NCBI RefSeq assembly: GCF_000208865.1
Contig: NC_018393.1
Span: forward strand, 3,800,714-3,864,713
Source of the DNA: Neospora caninum Liverpool
Taxonomy: Eukaryota > Apicomplexa > Conoidasida > Eucoccidiorida > Sarcocystidae
Reading direction: 5' to 3'
Length of the DNA: 64,000 nucleotides
The position numbers and the translations under genes were made by a program. How positions within the stretch are numbered: the first letter of the stretch is position 1; each line of letters opens with the position of its first letter. The notes beneath the pieces are model-generated. The model ran no database searches, was not told the DNA's origin, and was given only the letters and a program-made list of their open reading frames with translations. This document shows, piece after piece, positions 35,328 through 49,100 of the stretch.

Positions 35328-38300
35328 TCAAGGGCAATGCAACAAGAAAGAAAAAGTTCCCTTTCGGAGCGCCGCAGAAAGCTCTGTTGTCCTGTCTATG
35401 GAGAAGTATTCGTCGCCTGAAGAGACATGGCAAAATGATATCCTCCAGGGGGGTCACTGACACAACAGACTAGCTTGACTGCACACTGGCCTGCTGCATC
35501 CTCTGTCGGGCGTGTGATATTTTGTGTTGCAACCTACTGCCCCTCACACCCCGCCAATGTGATTTACACTGTACGCTCATGAATTATGAAGACAGTGGAA
35601 TCTCACCTTTCTGATCTGAAGTGCCTTCTTTCATCATTCGAGTCTTTAGTTTGTAATCGGGTAGGTATCCCACGAAGGTACTGATGTTCATGGCTACCTT
35701 CCTCACTTTGGCGTGCACCACCATTGCCTTTGCTACGTCGACAACTGTTTCTCGCGTGATTTTGTAGCTTTCAAGTTGACTCCGCAGCGTCCCACGTGTT
35801 CTCGTATGAGCGAATGCGCCTATGTAATATTTCACAAAGACCATCAGCGTACAGAGTCGAAATTCACAGCTGTGTCTGTGTGTCGCGAAAACTCACACGT
35901 CTCACTGCCTAGCCAAGGAACTGTAAGGCAATCCAATACATTTGTCATGTGTAGGAACGGCAGATATTCATTTGTTAATCTGTCCCGGAAAAAGTAGGTT
36001 CCTTTGGTTGCTTGTGCAATGGACATGGAAGACAGATCTCAGGGTCAAGCATGAGTTGTTCGCATTCACACACCGATAGTGCCAGATCTTAGAAGGCCCT
36101 TCATTCGGCGGACAGAAAAACGAAAAGCGTGTGACACCTTGGTCGGCTGTGGTAGTGATCATCCTCTGCCGGCAATGTCGGCGAGCGACAGAGTTGATCG
36201 CTTTCGTTCTCACCTTGAGTACCCGCGATGATGGAGTCTCCAGGATATGCAAAGAACACATTGACATCTGGAACTGCACTGATTACATCACTTTGACGTG
36301 CCCCCCCGCCTTCTTCTTTCTTGAATTCCTGAGACAGATTAACGCATGAGGGCTCCAACACACAGTCTTTTCAACAAGCATCGGAAAATTTACCATGGTG
36401 CACCTCACGTTCTGAAATCCGTGCCGGCGGAGGCCTCACATTGTCGGCTCCGTCAATATCCGAGTTAATTGTCTTTTGTTCGGCTTCTTTTACCCTATCG
36501 CTAATCGTGCAATGTGGGTGGCCGTTGTGCTCACGGCTGTGGCAACAAGGGTCATCACAATCTCCTGCAGGGCTACTAAAGGCACCGTGCCCGTGTGACG
36601 TAGCAAAATGGCGGGTAGAAACAGCGGCAGTTGGCTTCTATTAATTCATCTGCATTGCAGTGGTATCGTCAATCCAAACTTGACTTTCTGATGGCAGAGC
36701 GGTGGGCAGGGCACGCCCTGATTACAATTTCTATGAGCGTCAATGGCCTAAACTTACGTAACTGCCGAACGCCCGCGTGACCGGGATACCGTCCCCTAAC
36801 ACCATCTCGCCATTAACCAAAGAGAATGTACCTCCCGCCGACTGCACTCGCGCTCTTTCGAATTTGGACTCGGCAGTGTGAGGATACGTCATGGGATAGA
36901 TGCGTTTGCCAGACTTAATGAAAGCGCGCCCATGCCCTGCATGAACGTAACGGAGAACATCGAATTGTCACACCGTGTAATGCAACTCACTCGCCGTTTA
37001 CGTTCAGGCATGTCAACGTGTTTTGCGGATCTATAGTACGGAAGCATGCGTGATTTATCCCTGTTTCGGTATAGTCAGAGACATCACGCAGAGACTACGG
37101 GCGGATCATTTTTGCTCTAACCTCTCTAGAAATCGAGAAAAGCCACATTTCTCGAAGAGCCGGAAAGTTCATTCTCCTCATACCCTCAAAGGGTTTCAAT
37201 AAGCCTCCCTCTACTCGATCGTCGCGGGCAATCAAGGCACAAGCGAATTGGCAGCTCCATGTCAGTCGCTCGCACAGATCATCTGTATGGAGAACACTGC
37301 CTTACCCAGGCTAACAACGTGTATGAGATAGATGCCCCTCTGCGCTTCAGGGTCGCGCTTGAAATTTACTTTTACCGATGACAGCAATGGACCTCCTTCA
37401 GCCTCTGCCACCGTGATAAACTCTAGCGCGCCCTGCGGGATTATTTGCCTCCCGGCTGCCTCGACCACACCTGGGTTTTTTTGATATTCAATAAAAAGTA
37501 ATAGAGCTTCAGGCGAACACAAGCAATACAACAGACATGAAAACGGGGAGATATCACGTATCCGGATTGGGATCAATTCAAGAGTTGAACCACTTCCCGA
37601 TCCCTCCCATGTAGAGCAGGCTGGCACAGAGGAGCGCATGAGCCTTAGCACTTGCCTCGCAAATTCGCAGTTGTCAGGGAAATTGAATCGCCTCACGCGC
37701 AGCGGCACAGAAAATCCTCCGTACCAAGGACCTACACCTGAGGACTGACCTGACGATCCGCCGGACACATCTGCAGCTCTCAAGTCTCTATCCATTCTCG
37801 CGAATTGCGTCGAAATCTCATCTGCATTGACGTCTCTGATATCGTCTGATCATTTCAACGCCAGTACATAGAAACATCACATCCACTGCACGAAGTCCTG
37901 TGTCTGACGGACTCTCCCGGCCGCTTTCTCAACGTGATTCAGAAAGTATCAAAAGTTGGTTAGCGCTGCGATGGGGAGGGTGCACCCCCAACCCTAACAA
38001 ACCTTCAACTCACTCAGATAGGTCGCCAAATGCTCCGCGAGCCACTTAGCAACATCGCTTCCTTGGTATCCGTCGAACAAAGCATGGAAACGAGTTTGTG
38101 GTCGCCCACGAAGCATTCCTTCGACAACCAACATCTGACAAAGAGCACGTACCAATGCATGACAAAGACAACCTCACTAGTGAGATTTCTAGCTCTGGTA
38201 TTCCTTGTGAAGACGTCCAGTCGACTGGAAAACACTACAATGGCTAATGATCCGAGAATGGTGCCCTTGCTAAACTTGCATGTCCTCCTCACGTATCTAT

Positions 38301-39974
38301 CGCAAACTGCCCTGGCCGTATTTGCTGAGTACTCAAGGACACTTGTCAGCATCTGCACGCCAGCTTATTCACCCACATCTTCGCTGTGGGGGCTCCCTTC
38401 GGTCGGTCTTTTGTTGCGGGAAGTGGCGCCTGCACATATTGCGCGCCCTTCCTCGATGCAAAGATGACGAATGAATTCTCCGCTTGTGTCCACGGCCATG
38501 AACTCATTCATCTGGGGATTATCAGATGGTGGGATGAAAACGGGACTGGTATCTGCATATTTCGCCTTTTTTACACCGAAAAGGCCCTGAAAGAAACACA
38601 GTAGCCTTGTTTCGAAGCGTTGAAAGAAATCACGGATCACCCGCATAGAGACGATCGTAGCCTCGTCCTCGCTTCCGGCCTGTCACAAGAAAAGTTCCCT
38701 CATGGCACACTGCCTGGTAGCAAAGCGACGTTTAAAATGAGAGAAAGGAGAAACCGCGTGTGCACAGCAGAACAGTCACCCTGCCATCCGCTTCCGATGT
38801 AATTTGCGTAAATTATTGCTTACTTCTGTACTCCCCTATAGACACAACGCAAACAAAAGTTCGGAACCATCGCAAATTATGCTAGTCGTAAGCTCGGGTA
38901 AACGAACTACACACAGAATTCCTCCCTCTGCTGCCTCGTTCGGTTTGCGTGATATTTCTGGCACAGCCACTAGCAGTTCGAATTCTGATCTAGAAACGGT
39001 GATGTAAAGCGTAGCAGCAAACGTGAGCCGAGCGGTAGGGGAAGCCAGCGGAGCTCGTCGAACAGCTGATAAGCGCTCGTTACACTCACTGTTCTTGCAC
39101 TCTTCGAAGAGAAGCGGACAGAGACGGAAGTAACACAGCAGCACTTGAGCGGAACATTCGGATTTTAGAACGCCGGACACCCCAGGACCAGCGATTGGTG
39201 AACAACACTGAGTTTGTCCTAACCAGGAACTGATCGGACCGTGAGTTTATGTTCGCGGGCGCGATCACGGAAGCATCGACTGTTCTGCCCTGCGATTGTG
39301 TAAACATGTGTTACGTGGAGACTGGCTGGCTTCAACAAACATAGAGTATATTGACAACGGCATTGCGGCGTTGCTCAAGAAGCAGTGGAATATTTCTGTA
39401 GCTAGAAACGCTGCGATTCTTCATCCGCTGAGTTGCCCTCGAGTCTAACGATGCAGGATCCGCCACAAACTCCAGGACTGTGGAGACATCGTGATGCCCT
39501 GCTGCTGTGCGTCCGACGAAAGCAAGGTATAGGGAGGGCATCACGTCGTCGATACATATGCCACTATCTCCTATATCTTACTCTCTGATACAATTGACAG
39601 CAGATTGGCACGCAACGGCAAACCGATAGATAGCGGCGTTGCCTTGACGGGGTGACTGTACACTAGAAGAGAGGTTGAAATGCCCCCCAAAAGATGGAAA
39701 CTCCGATCGGTTGTCGCCAATCTGACCTTCTTTCTCTCCTGTGGAGTGACACAGACAAAAACAAACAAGCAAGTGAGACATGTACGTAAGACGACAGGTT
39801 AGCCGTTTTCAAGCAACTCGGCTCAGAGAACGCCTCTCATGCTTGCCTACATAGGAAACACACGCCGCCACCGCTTCCCTGTGAAAATGAACTTACCAGC
39901 AACGTCCTGGCTTCAGAAAGAAGCAATGAGAAGACCAGAAGAAAGGCTGACGCCAAAACCGTTACGGGAGCCAT
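35328..39974 (-). CDS. Secreted PP2C-like protein lacking most catalytic motifs (candidate pseudophosphatase)
   Basis: Twelve exons are proposed, about 740 residues: 39897-39974, 39582-39738, 39359-39477, 39090-39289, 38911-38989, 38377-38679, 38178-38352, 37306-37821, 36758-36936, 36214-36328, 35607-35819, 35328-35416. The first is a textbook signal peptide (MAPVTVLASAFLLVFSLLL). Exons 6-11 follow the order of PP2C motifs but with altered key residues: a motif-1-like SRNKRPTEGSPHSED; EYSAN where DGHGG is expected; SLGHGRAF for NVGDSRA; then a well-kept ERARVQSAGG and GIPVTRAFG; AGTQG for ASDG; and MNIST for DNIT. Mn/Mg-dependent catalysis is therefore unlikely, and a binding or regulatory role is inferred. 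Joins between exons 3-6 rest on weak donors. Exons 6 and 7 are separated by only 24 bases that contain an in-frame TAA (38365-38367). Destination (rhoptry, dense granule, ER) is not visible. Confidence 0.68.
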
Positions 39975-42900
39975 GCTACCGGAAGCTGTTACACTGACAA
40001 ATCACTAGTTCACGAAGGGGAGATGTATTGGCTGGTTCCCAACAACGCAGGCACTCACGAAAAAATCCAGAGAATGTAACATAACAGAGAGTGCTCATGT
40101 GCTCTCGGTTGCGTTCATACGCAATCAAAATCGCAACGGATGTGGCTAGCCAAAGAGTATCTTGCACACCAAAACAGAAACAGTGCATTGTCTTCGCTCT
40201 CCGCTGGCATCTTTGGCTGGTCTTTGTTGTGTCAGTTTGCGTCCGGAGCCCATTAATTGTATTTTACTGCAAGTAAACACAAACAAACTTGCTTCAAAGC
40301 GGAGACAAACTAATCATGCCTACGCCTGCCAGGTTGGTGGCCAGCGGAGACACGCGACACGCAGGAGATCTTGCCGACGCCAACTGATAACGTGGCAAAG
40401 CGACGCAGACACTGATGTACGCAGATATTTCAGCCGCAGTCAAGGGAGACACGTGATCAAAAAACTTTGCAGAGCAGTGCAGGCGAACACCTGGTCACAA
40501 AAGTGGTATGGACGCAACCTTCAAAATGCACATATTCACGTGCTTCTTCCTTGTTGTACGCGGCCATCCACACCTTATGAAGACACGAGGAAGACAACAG
40601 GGAGACATCCCGCTAGCCGTCAGCTCCGTGCGTCGGGTGAAGGCATTCGATTTGCTCGGCAGGCGGGGGAAAATGTTCCCCCAAACATTCGCTCTTGTCT
40701 CCATGGTATCGGAGTCTCATTGAGGTTAAACACCAGTGGGCCAACATCGAAGGGCAGACTGCTGATAGCGTTCTGCTGCGGTTATTGGAGGAAACCCGCT
40801 GTACTTGCCAAGACGCACCACCGGCAACAACTCACTTTCAACAGTCGGACTCTGTATGAAGTTCTAAACATCTGTGCTAGCATATTCCATCCTTGCCTGT
40901 GGCTTCACATATCCTGAAAGAAACATTTTTAATAGCTGTACCAAGAGCAAACAAATCCGCCAGTGAACCTCATCATACACCTCAGTCAGTCCAACGCTGC
41001 AGCCAGCGTGCCAAAGGATTCTCACAACTAGAACAACGAGAGAAATACTCTTCCCACAAGTGGACTGCAGCCGTCTAGCCGAACACTCAGTTCTTACAAC
41101 CAGGGGGGCCTTGTACGCTTTTGAAAATTTCCTTCGTTATCGACTGCTGTCATTCAGCGGGCCACATCACGAGCTCAACGTGTTTTCCTTAGAAGCATAA
41201 ATACGGCCGTACCGGTGTTTGTGTAGTACGGAAAAAGGAACGAAGGCCGTCAAAAATGCCCATTTTTAGACAGCGTCGTATTCACAAATGTGTCCGGGTT
41301 AGCGTGGTGTATTAGGACGCAACACATTCTGAATGGTTGTTTCCTTAGCAGAATCATGTACCACCCCTTCGACTCCGAAATCTGCTGATGACATTTGTGT
41401 TTCTGGTCCCACATTAAGCCACAAGGATCAATCAGAAAGCAGAAACAGCAGACCTCCGTACGTACAGGCAAGGTTCGATATTTCTGCTATGTGTTTCCAC
41501 GTGACGGCTTGGCTGCAGCACCGAATGTCGGCGTAGGTTCTACTGCCATTCACCGAATCTGCGTATGTTTCTGGAACGACAAGAATTGCATGAGATACAG
41601 AGACGGTCTCTGGATAACACAAGGGGAGTGCCGCTGTGGACTCTGACTGGCTACCCGGGCTCCTCTTATTAGAGACGAAGAGGAAAGAATTGCAAGCTGT
41701 CGTGTAAACAGGGACTGACCCATGAGGTAAGTACTGTTGTCGGGAATCCTGCCGCCCCAAGGGAACGAGCGTGCTTCACGAACTATCTGAAAGGTATTTC
41801 GGACGAGTCGTCTTTGGTCCACACGAGATTGGGCGTTGTTTGTCTTGTCGAATTAATATTTGAAAGCAGATGCGCCCATTTGCTGCTGCAATTTCCTTGC
41901 GGTAGCTGCACGTCAAGGCGATTCACATCGTAACGTGGCCCTCATCAGACACGGGTCTGCAATGTCTTAATTCTGTTGTCCGAGGTTACTACGGTCCCTT
42001 TCTCTTGTTGGGGCGGGAAGGCTTCCCGACGGCGCAAATTGGAAGCAACTCGATCTGTCTAAAATAACGACGACAGCGCAGTACGCGCATTTCTGATGGT
42101 TCTGCCCGTGGAATTGTGCGACTTGGTTTTTACAAACGGCTGTCTATGCTTACCACATGCCCGGCCACGCCGAACCCGCAGCTTGAGAAGGAGAGAACCG
42201 GGCGCAACCATCAGTACGCGTGCTGGAAGTGTATACCATTAGGCTAGAGACGGTGGCAGCCGCACGAAAAGGGCATCTGCGCGTTTTGGCAAACTCTGCG
42301 GCCTAAAGACAAGCAGCCCGGCATTCGAGGTGTATTGGCACGGCTTCGGGGGGCGGCGGGCCGCTCGCAGCGCGTAGCTGTTGCCTGCGTTGTGTAACGA
42401 CTTACCTATAGCTCTCAACAGCGTTCACGGTGGATCACGCTGCTCACGAAAAATTTCGTCTTTTTGTCTTCCTTGTTTCTGCACGACTTCTTCCAAAGAA
42501 GTACAGAGCATCACGATTCACAGTCTCTGTCTGATGTACCCCACCGTCCGCAACCGCGTGGTGGCGGCTGTTTAAGACTCTCACCGGGCCAGCCATTGCC
42601 GCTTGCTGGTCGCGCGCGTGTCCTCACAGATTTTCACGTGCTTGTGCTTTTTCGTTGGCGTGGTGAACATTGTTCGTTCGACGGAATGCATCTCGTCAGA
42701 AAACGAAAGCATTCGTTGTGCATTTAGCTTCCGTATCTGCTGTCTTTCCTATTCTGTGAATCAATTCCAAAGTTCTCTGCGGCCGCCGTTCCCGCCCTTC
42801 CCGCGATTCTAGAGATTCTCCGGCAGGACATCGTCTTTACTAGCAACTTTCGCGGTCCTATCTATGTATCCGCGGCTTCTCTATCGTTTTCCCTCCAGGT

Positions 42901-43199
42901 TTTATCTCTGCTTTGCCTTCTCTCGGTTGGAAGAGATAGTTTGTTTTTCGATATCTCTCCCTCATCCGAGGGTCAAGAAGCGTGCCCGTTTATCAGATAG
43001 CCCTGCCTGCTTTGTCGCGGGCAGCTAAATCCATCCAGGGACACTTGGGAGTTCGGACGTTGAACGATCCTTTTTTTTCATCTGCACGACGGACCTGAAG
43101 AAAAGAAGACAACCCATAGCATTTAGAGCCCCCCCCCCCCGTCCATGTGGTGCTGGATTCTTTGCTGCTGATTTCCAAGTTGTCTCTTCGAAGCCCAAA
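39975..43199. other. Divergent intergenic region, about 3.2 kb
   Basis: It separates two genes that start in opposite directions, the secreted PP2C-like gene and the coiled-coil gene at 43200, and so should hold both promoters and 5' leaders. The largest frame (plus 40162-40917) is basic and motif-free, and I take it as chance. The last ~700 bases are pyrimidine-rich, which suits a 5' leader of the plus-strand gene. Confidence 0.5.
43129..43140 (+). repeat. Poly-C tract, 12 bases
   Basis: A run of 12 C about 60 bases upstream of the ATG at 43200, presumably in the 5' leader or core promoter of that gene. Confidence 0.9.
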
Positions 43200-46100
43200 A
43201 TGTCCCGTCAGGGTAGCCTGGCGGATCAGGAGAAGAAACGGTTGTCCTCAATGGAGGCTTACTGGAATGGGTCTGCGGGTGCTCCATTGCAGCTGCAACG
43301 GGGCGATGCGTTCGGCTATATTCCTAGCCGCCGAATCGTAGCTCACATAAACGGTCTTCCTGGCAATAGTGCATCCTCGCCTGGAACCTTTGTTGCAGCC
43401 CAACAAGAAACAGAGCAGAGAGCGCCATCCTGGCCCAATCCCTCTTCAACGAAGACTGCGTCCCGTGCAGACTCGCACCCCGAAATGGCTGAATCATCTC
43501 CATCGGAGACACAGAATTCGGCGGGTCAATCGCCGGGGCCACAGAGTCAGCTTGGCCACCCGCCCCAGCTAAACTCTGGCACCAGTGCAGTCAGCCAAGA
43601 CCATACAAACGTGCCTTTTGCCTCGACGCCGACATTTCCAGGAAACTCACGCTCTGCTTCCACTGTCTCGGACCATTTCCAAGCGACGTCCAGTTTTGAG
43701 GGATCGCGAATTCCTTCCTTGTCCGGACACAGCATCGCGTCTCGCGTAGAACAACCGGCGGCTCCAGGGAAACAGAGACAGCAGCATCTGGGTCGTTCCC
43801 CGTCAGGCTTTAACACGGAGGATTCCAAGAAAAATTCGGAGCACAACGGTTTCCCTGATCGCCGGGCGAGTGGAACCGGGGATTTCGGTAGCCCTGGAGA
43901 CGAGTCTGCAGCGTGGATGAACACATCGGGGAAGGCCAAGCGCGCGTCGGCAGATTGTGGACTTGAGTCAAACCTGGACTCGCAGGGAACTCTCCAAACA
44001 GATGGTTCCTCTCAGCATGTGCGTCCAGAAGTGAGTGGACGAGGTTCCCGCAAGGTAAGGAAATCACGTTTCGCACAACGTTTTGGTTGCGAGGCCTCGC
44101 CGCGTATTGCTTACTCCTGTCCTATCGTACCCGCCGCAATAGATATGACGGTGCCTGTTTGGTCAACGCTCTCTCTTGTGATCAACAGGAGCCTTGCCGC
44201 ATTTTTGGTACGGCAGCGAATCTGACCGACTCCTCAGTAGCCCTCTGGCGCTCTAGTTTTTAAAGGAAAAACACGTTTCAGCCTGGATGCTGTTCCACAG
44301 TCCGAAGCCTTCGATGTTTCCTGCTCGCTCGTATACGTGCATGCCCTGAACTTGGCAGCCAGAAAAACGCTGCTGGGTGTTCTGTCTAGAGACTCAGCTT
44401 GTCCTGTGGAACGATGGTGGCAGGCTACTTGCGGAAGGAGTCGGTAAGGGAAGGAAGGGTACCGGAAACCGTTGTGAGGTGAACTGTTTCCACTACCAGG
44501 GAATGCGTATGTGTTTGCGTTCGCAGCCTACGTGCTTCGACTTGCTGTACAACGACGCCCTCGTGAGGCGAGCTCGAAAGCAAAGAGAGGAGGAGGCTCT
44601 CCGGTCCAAGTACGGCTCAGAATCCCGAAGGCGGCGAAAAAAACTCAGCTTCCTCGCACCAAATACAATGTAGCGATCGGTTGCGGCATAGAGGGAATTC
44701 CCCGTAAACGGCCAGCGCCCATGCGTCAAGTGATCAACTCTGATCTGCCGACTCGCGGCATCTGATTACTTTGAAAATTCAGGAGCAACGGCAACTGCTC
44801 CGCCCGCCTTTTTCGCAGAGTAGACGACGGAACCACATGCGTAGTCCAGCGTCGGAGAAAGGGCTTTAGGGCGTCGCTTGCACAGGACCAGTCCATTTTC
44901 TCTCCTGTCCAGACACATGATTTTTTCATCTCTGTTCTTCTGTGTCGGTGACAGACCTCGAAGCGGACAAAAGCAGACTCCCCAACAGTGGGAACAGCGA
45001 TGGAGCCTGGTATGTTGGTTTCTCTGCACGGACGCTCCACCCCCGTTTCGGCAAGGCGTGTGGCAATACACCTGCCTTCTTGCCCACGCGTGTTGCCACG
45101 ACGTAGATCCCCCCTCGTTGTTTGCGCGCACGTGCGCTTGTGTACTGGCTCCTTGCTCCCGTTCCTTCCCTTTTGAGTGTGCACCTTCTCGTTTTACAAA
45201 GGAGGGATTTCTTCCGTTTCCAACTGCGGTTCGCGTCGTAGACTGCTTGTTTTCGGAACACCTGTGCGGTCTCTCTTTTTCTCAGATGGTGAAGAGGCAT
45301 CAAGAAAAAATCCAGACAAACGAGAACCTGAAGCGGAAGCTGGACATCAGGTGCGTTTTGAAGGACCACCACGTTTCCTAGCGTCGACCTGGTTCTTCGG
45401 TGGGCTGGGCAGCAGAGAGAACTATTGAAATTTCACTGGAGGGCGGGAAAAGCGTCGTTTTGCGCGAGGCGCTGACGCCTGGAATGCGTTATGGAACAAA
45501 AACTGGTTTTCAGGCACCCTTGTGTCGCTTCTTTCGTCTTATTTTTCTGTTCGACAGCAAGCTCGAGGACGAAAGACGAGAATGTACTTTCAAGCCGGTT
45601 ACATGGAGCTCCCGGAAACCCCTCGCGCAACAGAAAGCTTGCCTCATCAAGATGAAACAACTCGCCGACAAACAAAGAGGTGAGGCAGAAATTCTGGTGC
45701 GTTTCGTGCCCCGGCGGCGACTGTGCAGATGTACGGACCCAAAGATTAGGTTCCTATACAGCGAACATGTTGCGCGACTCACTCGTGTATGGCTTAGGGT
45801 GTATGGTGCCAGAGTGCACGTAAGTACATACTCTTTTCAGTACTGCCTATATGCGCTTGGATCTGGATTTCTCTCTCCGTGGATTAGCGTTGTTTTCTTC
45901 ACTTTTTAACCGTATTCCTGATATTGCCAAGTGATGCGAATAACGTAGAGAGGTAGAAGAGAAGAGAGAGGACTCCTGCCATCCCCAAGCGGCGAAGAGA
46001 TAATTTACAGCCCCCACTCAGTCATGTCTTTCACGGGTCGTGGCCTCTTTTGTCAAACTCTGCTGTTTCTTGTGTTACCCTGCGTTGCTGTCTGTCGGCA

Positions 46101-49100
46101 GATCTGAAAAACGCCGTGTATGTGCTCCAGCAAGAAGAGCGAGAAATCGACGATCATATTGCGGTGAGCGAACACTTCTGTTCTTTTGGCACCGTCGTTT
46201 TGGTCCCGAATAGGTCTTCTGTCGTGTTTTTCCTCGATGACCCTCTGGACTCCCTGTGTCTCCCTCGCCTCCCTCGTTCCCCGGCTACCTCTTGTTTTTG
46301 CGTTCCATTGTTGTGGCTGCCATGAATTGTCTTGTTTCCCTTACAGAAGGAGCTTCAGGCAGACATTGCAGCTGCATATGAATCAGAAAACAATGAGGAG
46401 GTTCACAAGGTTTTGGACTTTTACCGCCATCTGCGAGCGGAGGAGACGTCTCGTTTACGGTCCCTGAAACTCGACCTCGTGTCTCAGGTCTCCAGGTACA
46501 AACTCGAGCACTTGCCGTTAAGCACTCTTCTACAAAGTGGACTGATTTGAAGGCCTGTCTTTGGAGATACCAGATTGTATAGGTCACTCCTGTAGTGACA
46601 CGCGAGAATTCTCGCATGTTTCTGGGTCTATATAGGTGCGCGTACGCGAACGGGGAAGTGGAGTTTCAGGTATACTCGTGTTCCCGATATTTATGGATAC
46701 GTCGCTGTTGGAGACCAGCTTGCGCTGACCTCTAGACAATGATCCACGTGTGCAAACGAACCCATGGGAGTGAAGGAGTTCACGTCTGTAGGGATCCGTA
46801 CGCCTATTCGCTCATGCACACAAAGGATGCCTTTTCGAGAAGGGATTGTGAGCGTTTGTTTCCCTGAAACAGGACATCGCTTCAGTGCCCTTCGGTTCCT
46901 TTTTTTGTTCAGGCTGGAGCAGCAGTACAAGCGAACAGCCGCAACAGTCAACTTTGTTGAGGCGGACATCGCAGCGACTGTTGGGTTCGACTTGAAACTG
47001 GCAGATCAGCTGCATGAGGAAGTCAGGTAAACTCCAGGGCTCGCTTGCAAGCAGTGGCTTGGCCACCTGCATGTGGCGGCGTTTGTCCGGCGCGTGTCTC
47101 AACGGCATTTCGTTGAGGCGAGAGAACCATAAATCCGTCAAGTTACCTCATTCGTGTGTTCTCTTGTCTCTGTGAGCACCTGCCTGTATATATACACGTC
47201 GATCGAAATGCCGGCGCAGGGAGCAGAAATCTAGCGTGCGTTGGATTTCGTTCGCCTTCCCCCTTTTCCACGACTCTCTGATCCCGTACACCGGCTTGGC
47301 TTTCTTGTTGGTCTTTCGTGGTGTCTACCTGCAGGGAAGATATTGACGCGGCCAATTCGCTTCGGCTGGGAGCCCGCTTCCGCATGATTCTCGAGGCAGT
47401 CACCACGGGTCAGCCGCTGTTTCCTCAGAACGAGAAGGGCGTATCTCTTCCCTTCGATGCCGCCGACTCCGGCTACGACCGTCGCCAGCCTAGCAGCGCT
47501 GAACTCGCGAGATCCCTGTCGCGTCATCGTTACACGATCCGCGGAGACCACTTTTCCAGGCTTCAGCGCCAGCCGTCCCGGCCGACCTCTCTGGGCGCAA
47601 ACGGCACGCCTCGCTTCTCCAGTCGCTCGTCTGCAGACGAAGAGCAGGAAGAAAGCCAACGGGGCGTGCTCTCCAACCACGCGCGGACGCCTGGATCGCG
47701 CTGGCCAGCTAACGGCGGCCGTCGCTCGACCTTTGGAGGCGACTATCTGCCTCATCGCTTCGTGGGCCCCACGCAGCAGAGCCTGCCTGCGCAGATGAGC
47801 CCGAGATTCCAGAGCTTCCAGGGGAACAGCCCCGCGCTCCGAGGCGTCTCAGGTGCGAATCCCAGCGCGGAACTGCGGAACAGCAGCCTCCCCGGCGCCT
47901 TCGTGGAAGCTGCGTCCAATGCGGCGGGGGACGTACACACGAACACCAGTCTTGGGTTGCATCACTGCGGATCGCCTCGCGGCGCGCTGGCGCCAATCAA
48001 CCAGGCGGTCGGTCAGCTTCCCGCGTACACCGGGGCCCGGTCCTCGATGAAGGGTTTTCAGATGCCTGAAGGTTTTGGCGCCGGACTGGACAACGAAAGC
48101 GCGCTTGGCAGTTCGTCCGAAGGCGCCTCGCCTCGCGTGCTGACTTCGTGGCAGAAGGAAAAGGCGAAAAACGAACTCCGCCACCAGCTCGCTGCCCAGC
48201 ACCGCGACCGTCAGAGGAGCTCACTCTCCACTTCACAGAATGGAAGCACCGATGCCGCACCGTTGGGCAGTGCCTTCTTCGACAAGGAAGAGCACGGGCG
48301 AATCGCTTCCGCCGGAGGCGCGACCCCGCGAAAGGTTCCGCAGCCCCCGCCCGCCGTCGGCCCGATGCGCAACACGTTCTCTGCTTTGCCTGGGTACCTC
48401 CCCTCGCAAAACCCGGTGGCGATGCAGCAGGCGCAGATGTCCCTGCCGATAGGGTCTACCCCTGCGGCCGTCGCGAGTCGGCAGTCGCAGCCGCTTGGCA
48501 ACATGTCGCCTTCCCGATTCTCGAGCATGTGGCACGGCCAGCTGAATGAGTCGCAGGTCTCCGGAGCAGACGGCGTGACTCAGTCCGTGCCGGTGAACGG
48601 CGCTCCGAACTCTTTGCAGAACAGTGCAAGCGTGAACGCGATGAATGCCGTCGGAGCGAGGTATTTGAAGCCCATGGGGTTCGTGAACGGAGGGCACACC
48701 GGCAATAGGGGCGCGAACGCGGGAGGCGCAGTGATGGTCAATCGATCTGTGCAGCCTTTTCCACAGACCTTTGAGCGGGCCGCGGGCGGAGCGCAGCTGC
48801 AGCCTCCGACGATGGGAAGTGGAGCCTGTTATCCTCCAATGCCAACCAAGCCAATGGCGGGGACACCAGGATATCCGCTGTGGGCATCTCAAACTTCCGG
48901 CTCGGATCCCTCCAACAGCTACGTGTACCCGACGCTGGCAGAGATGCCCACGCCTACGCGGAGCTCGATGGGGCCCCAGGACAAGTCGGCGCCGATGAGC
49001 ACCGAGCCAAACTACCCGATGTCTTTCCAAGGCATACCGGCCTCGCCGCAGGCGAACGGAGCGTTCGGGCCGCCTCCCAGCAATGTCCCGTACCAAGTGC

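Noticed and set aside
40162..40917. Plus-strand frame of 251 codons in the divergent intergenic region
   Set aside because: No motif, basic composition, and no splice or promoter evidence; likely chance.
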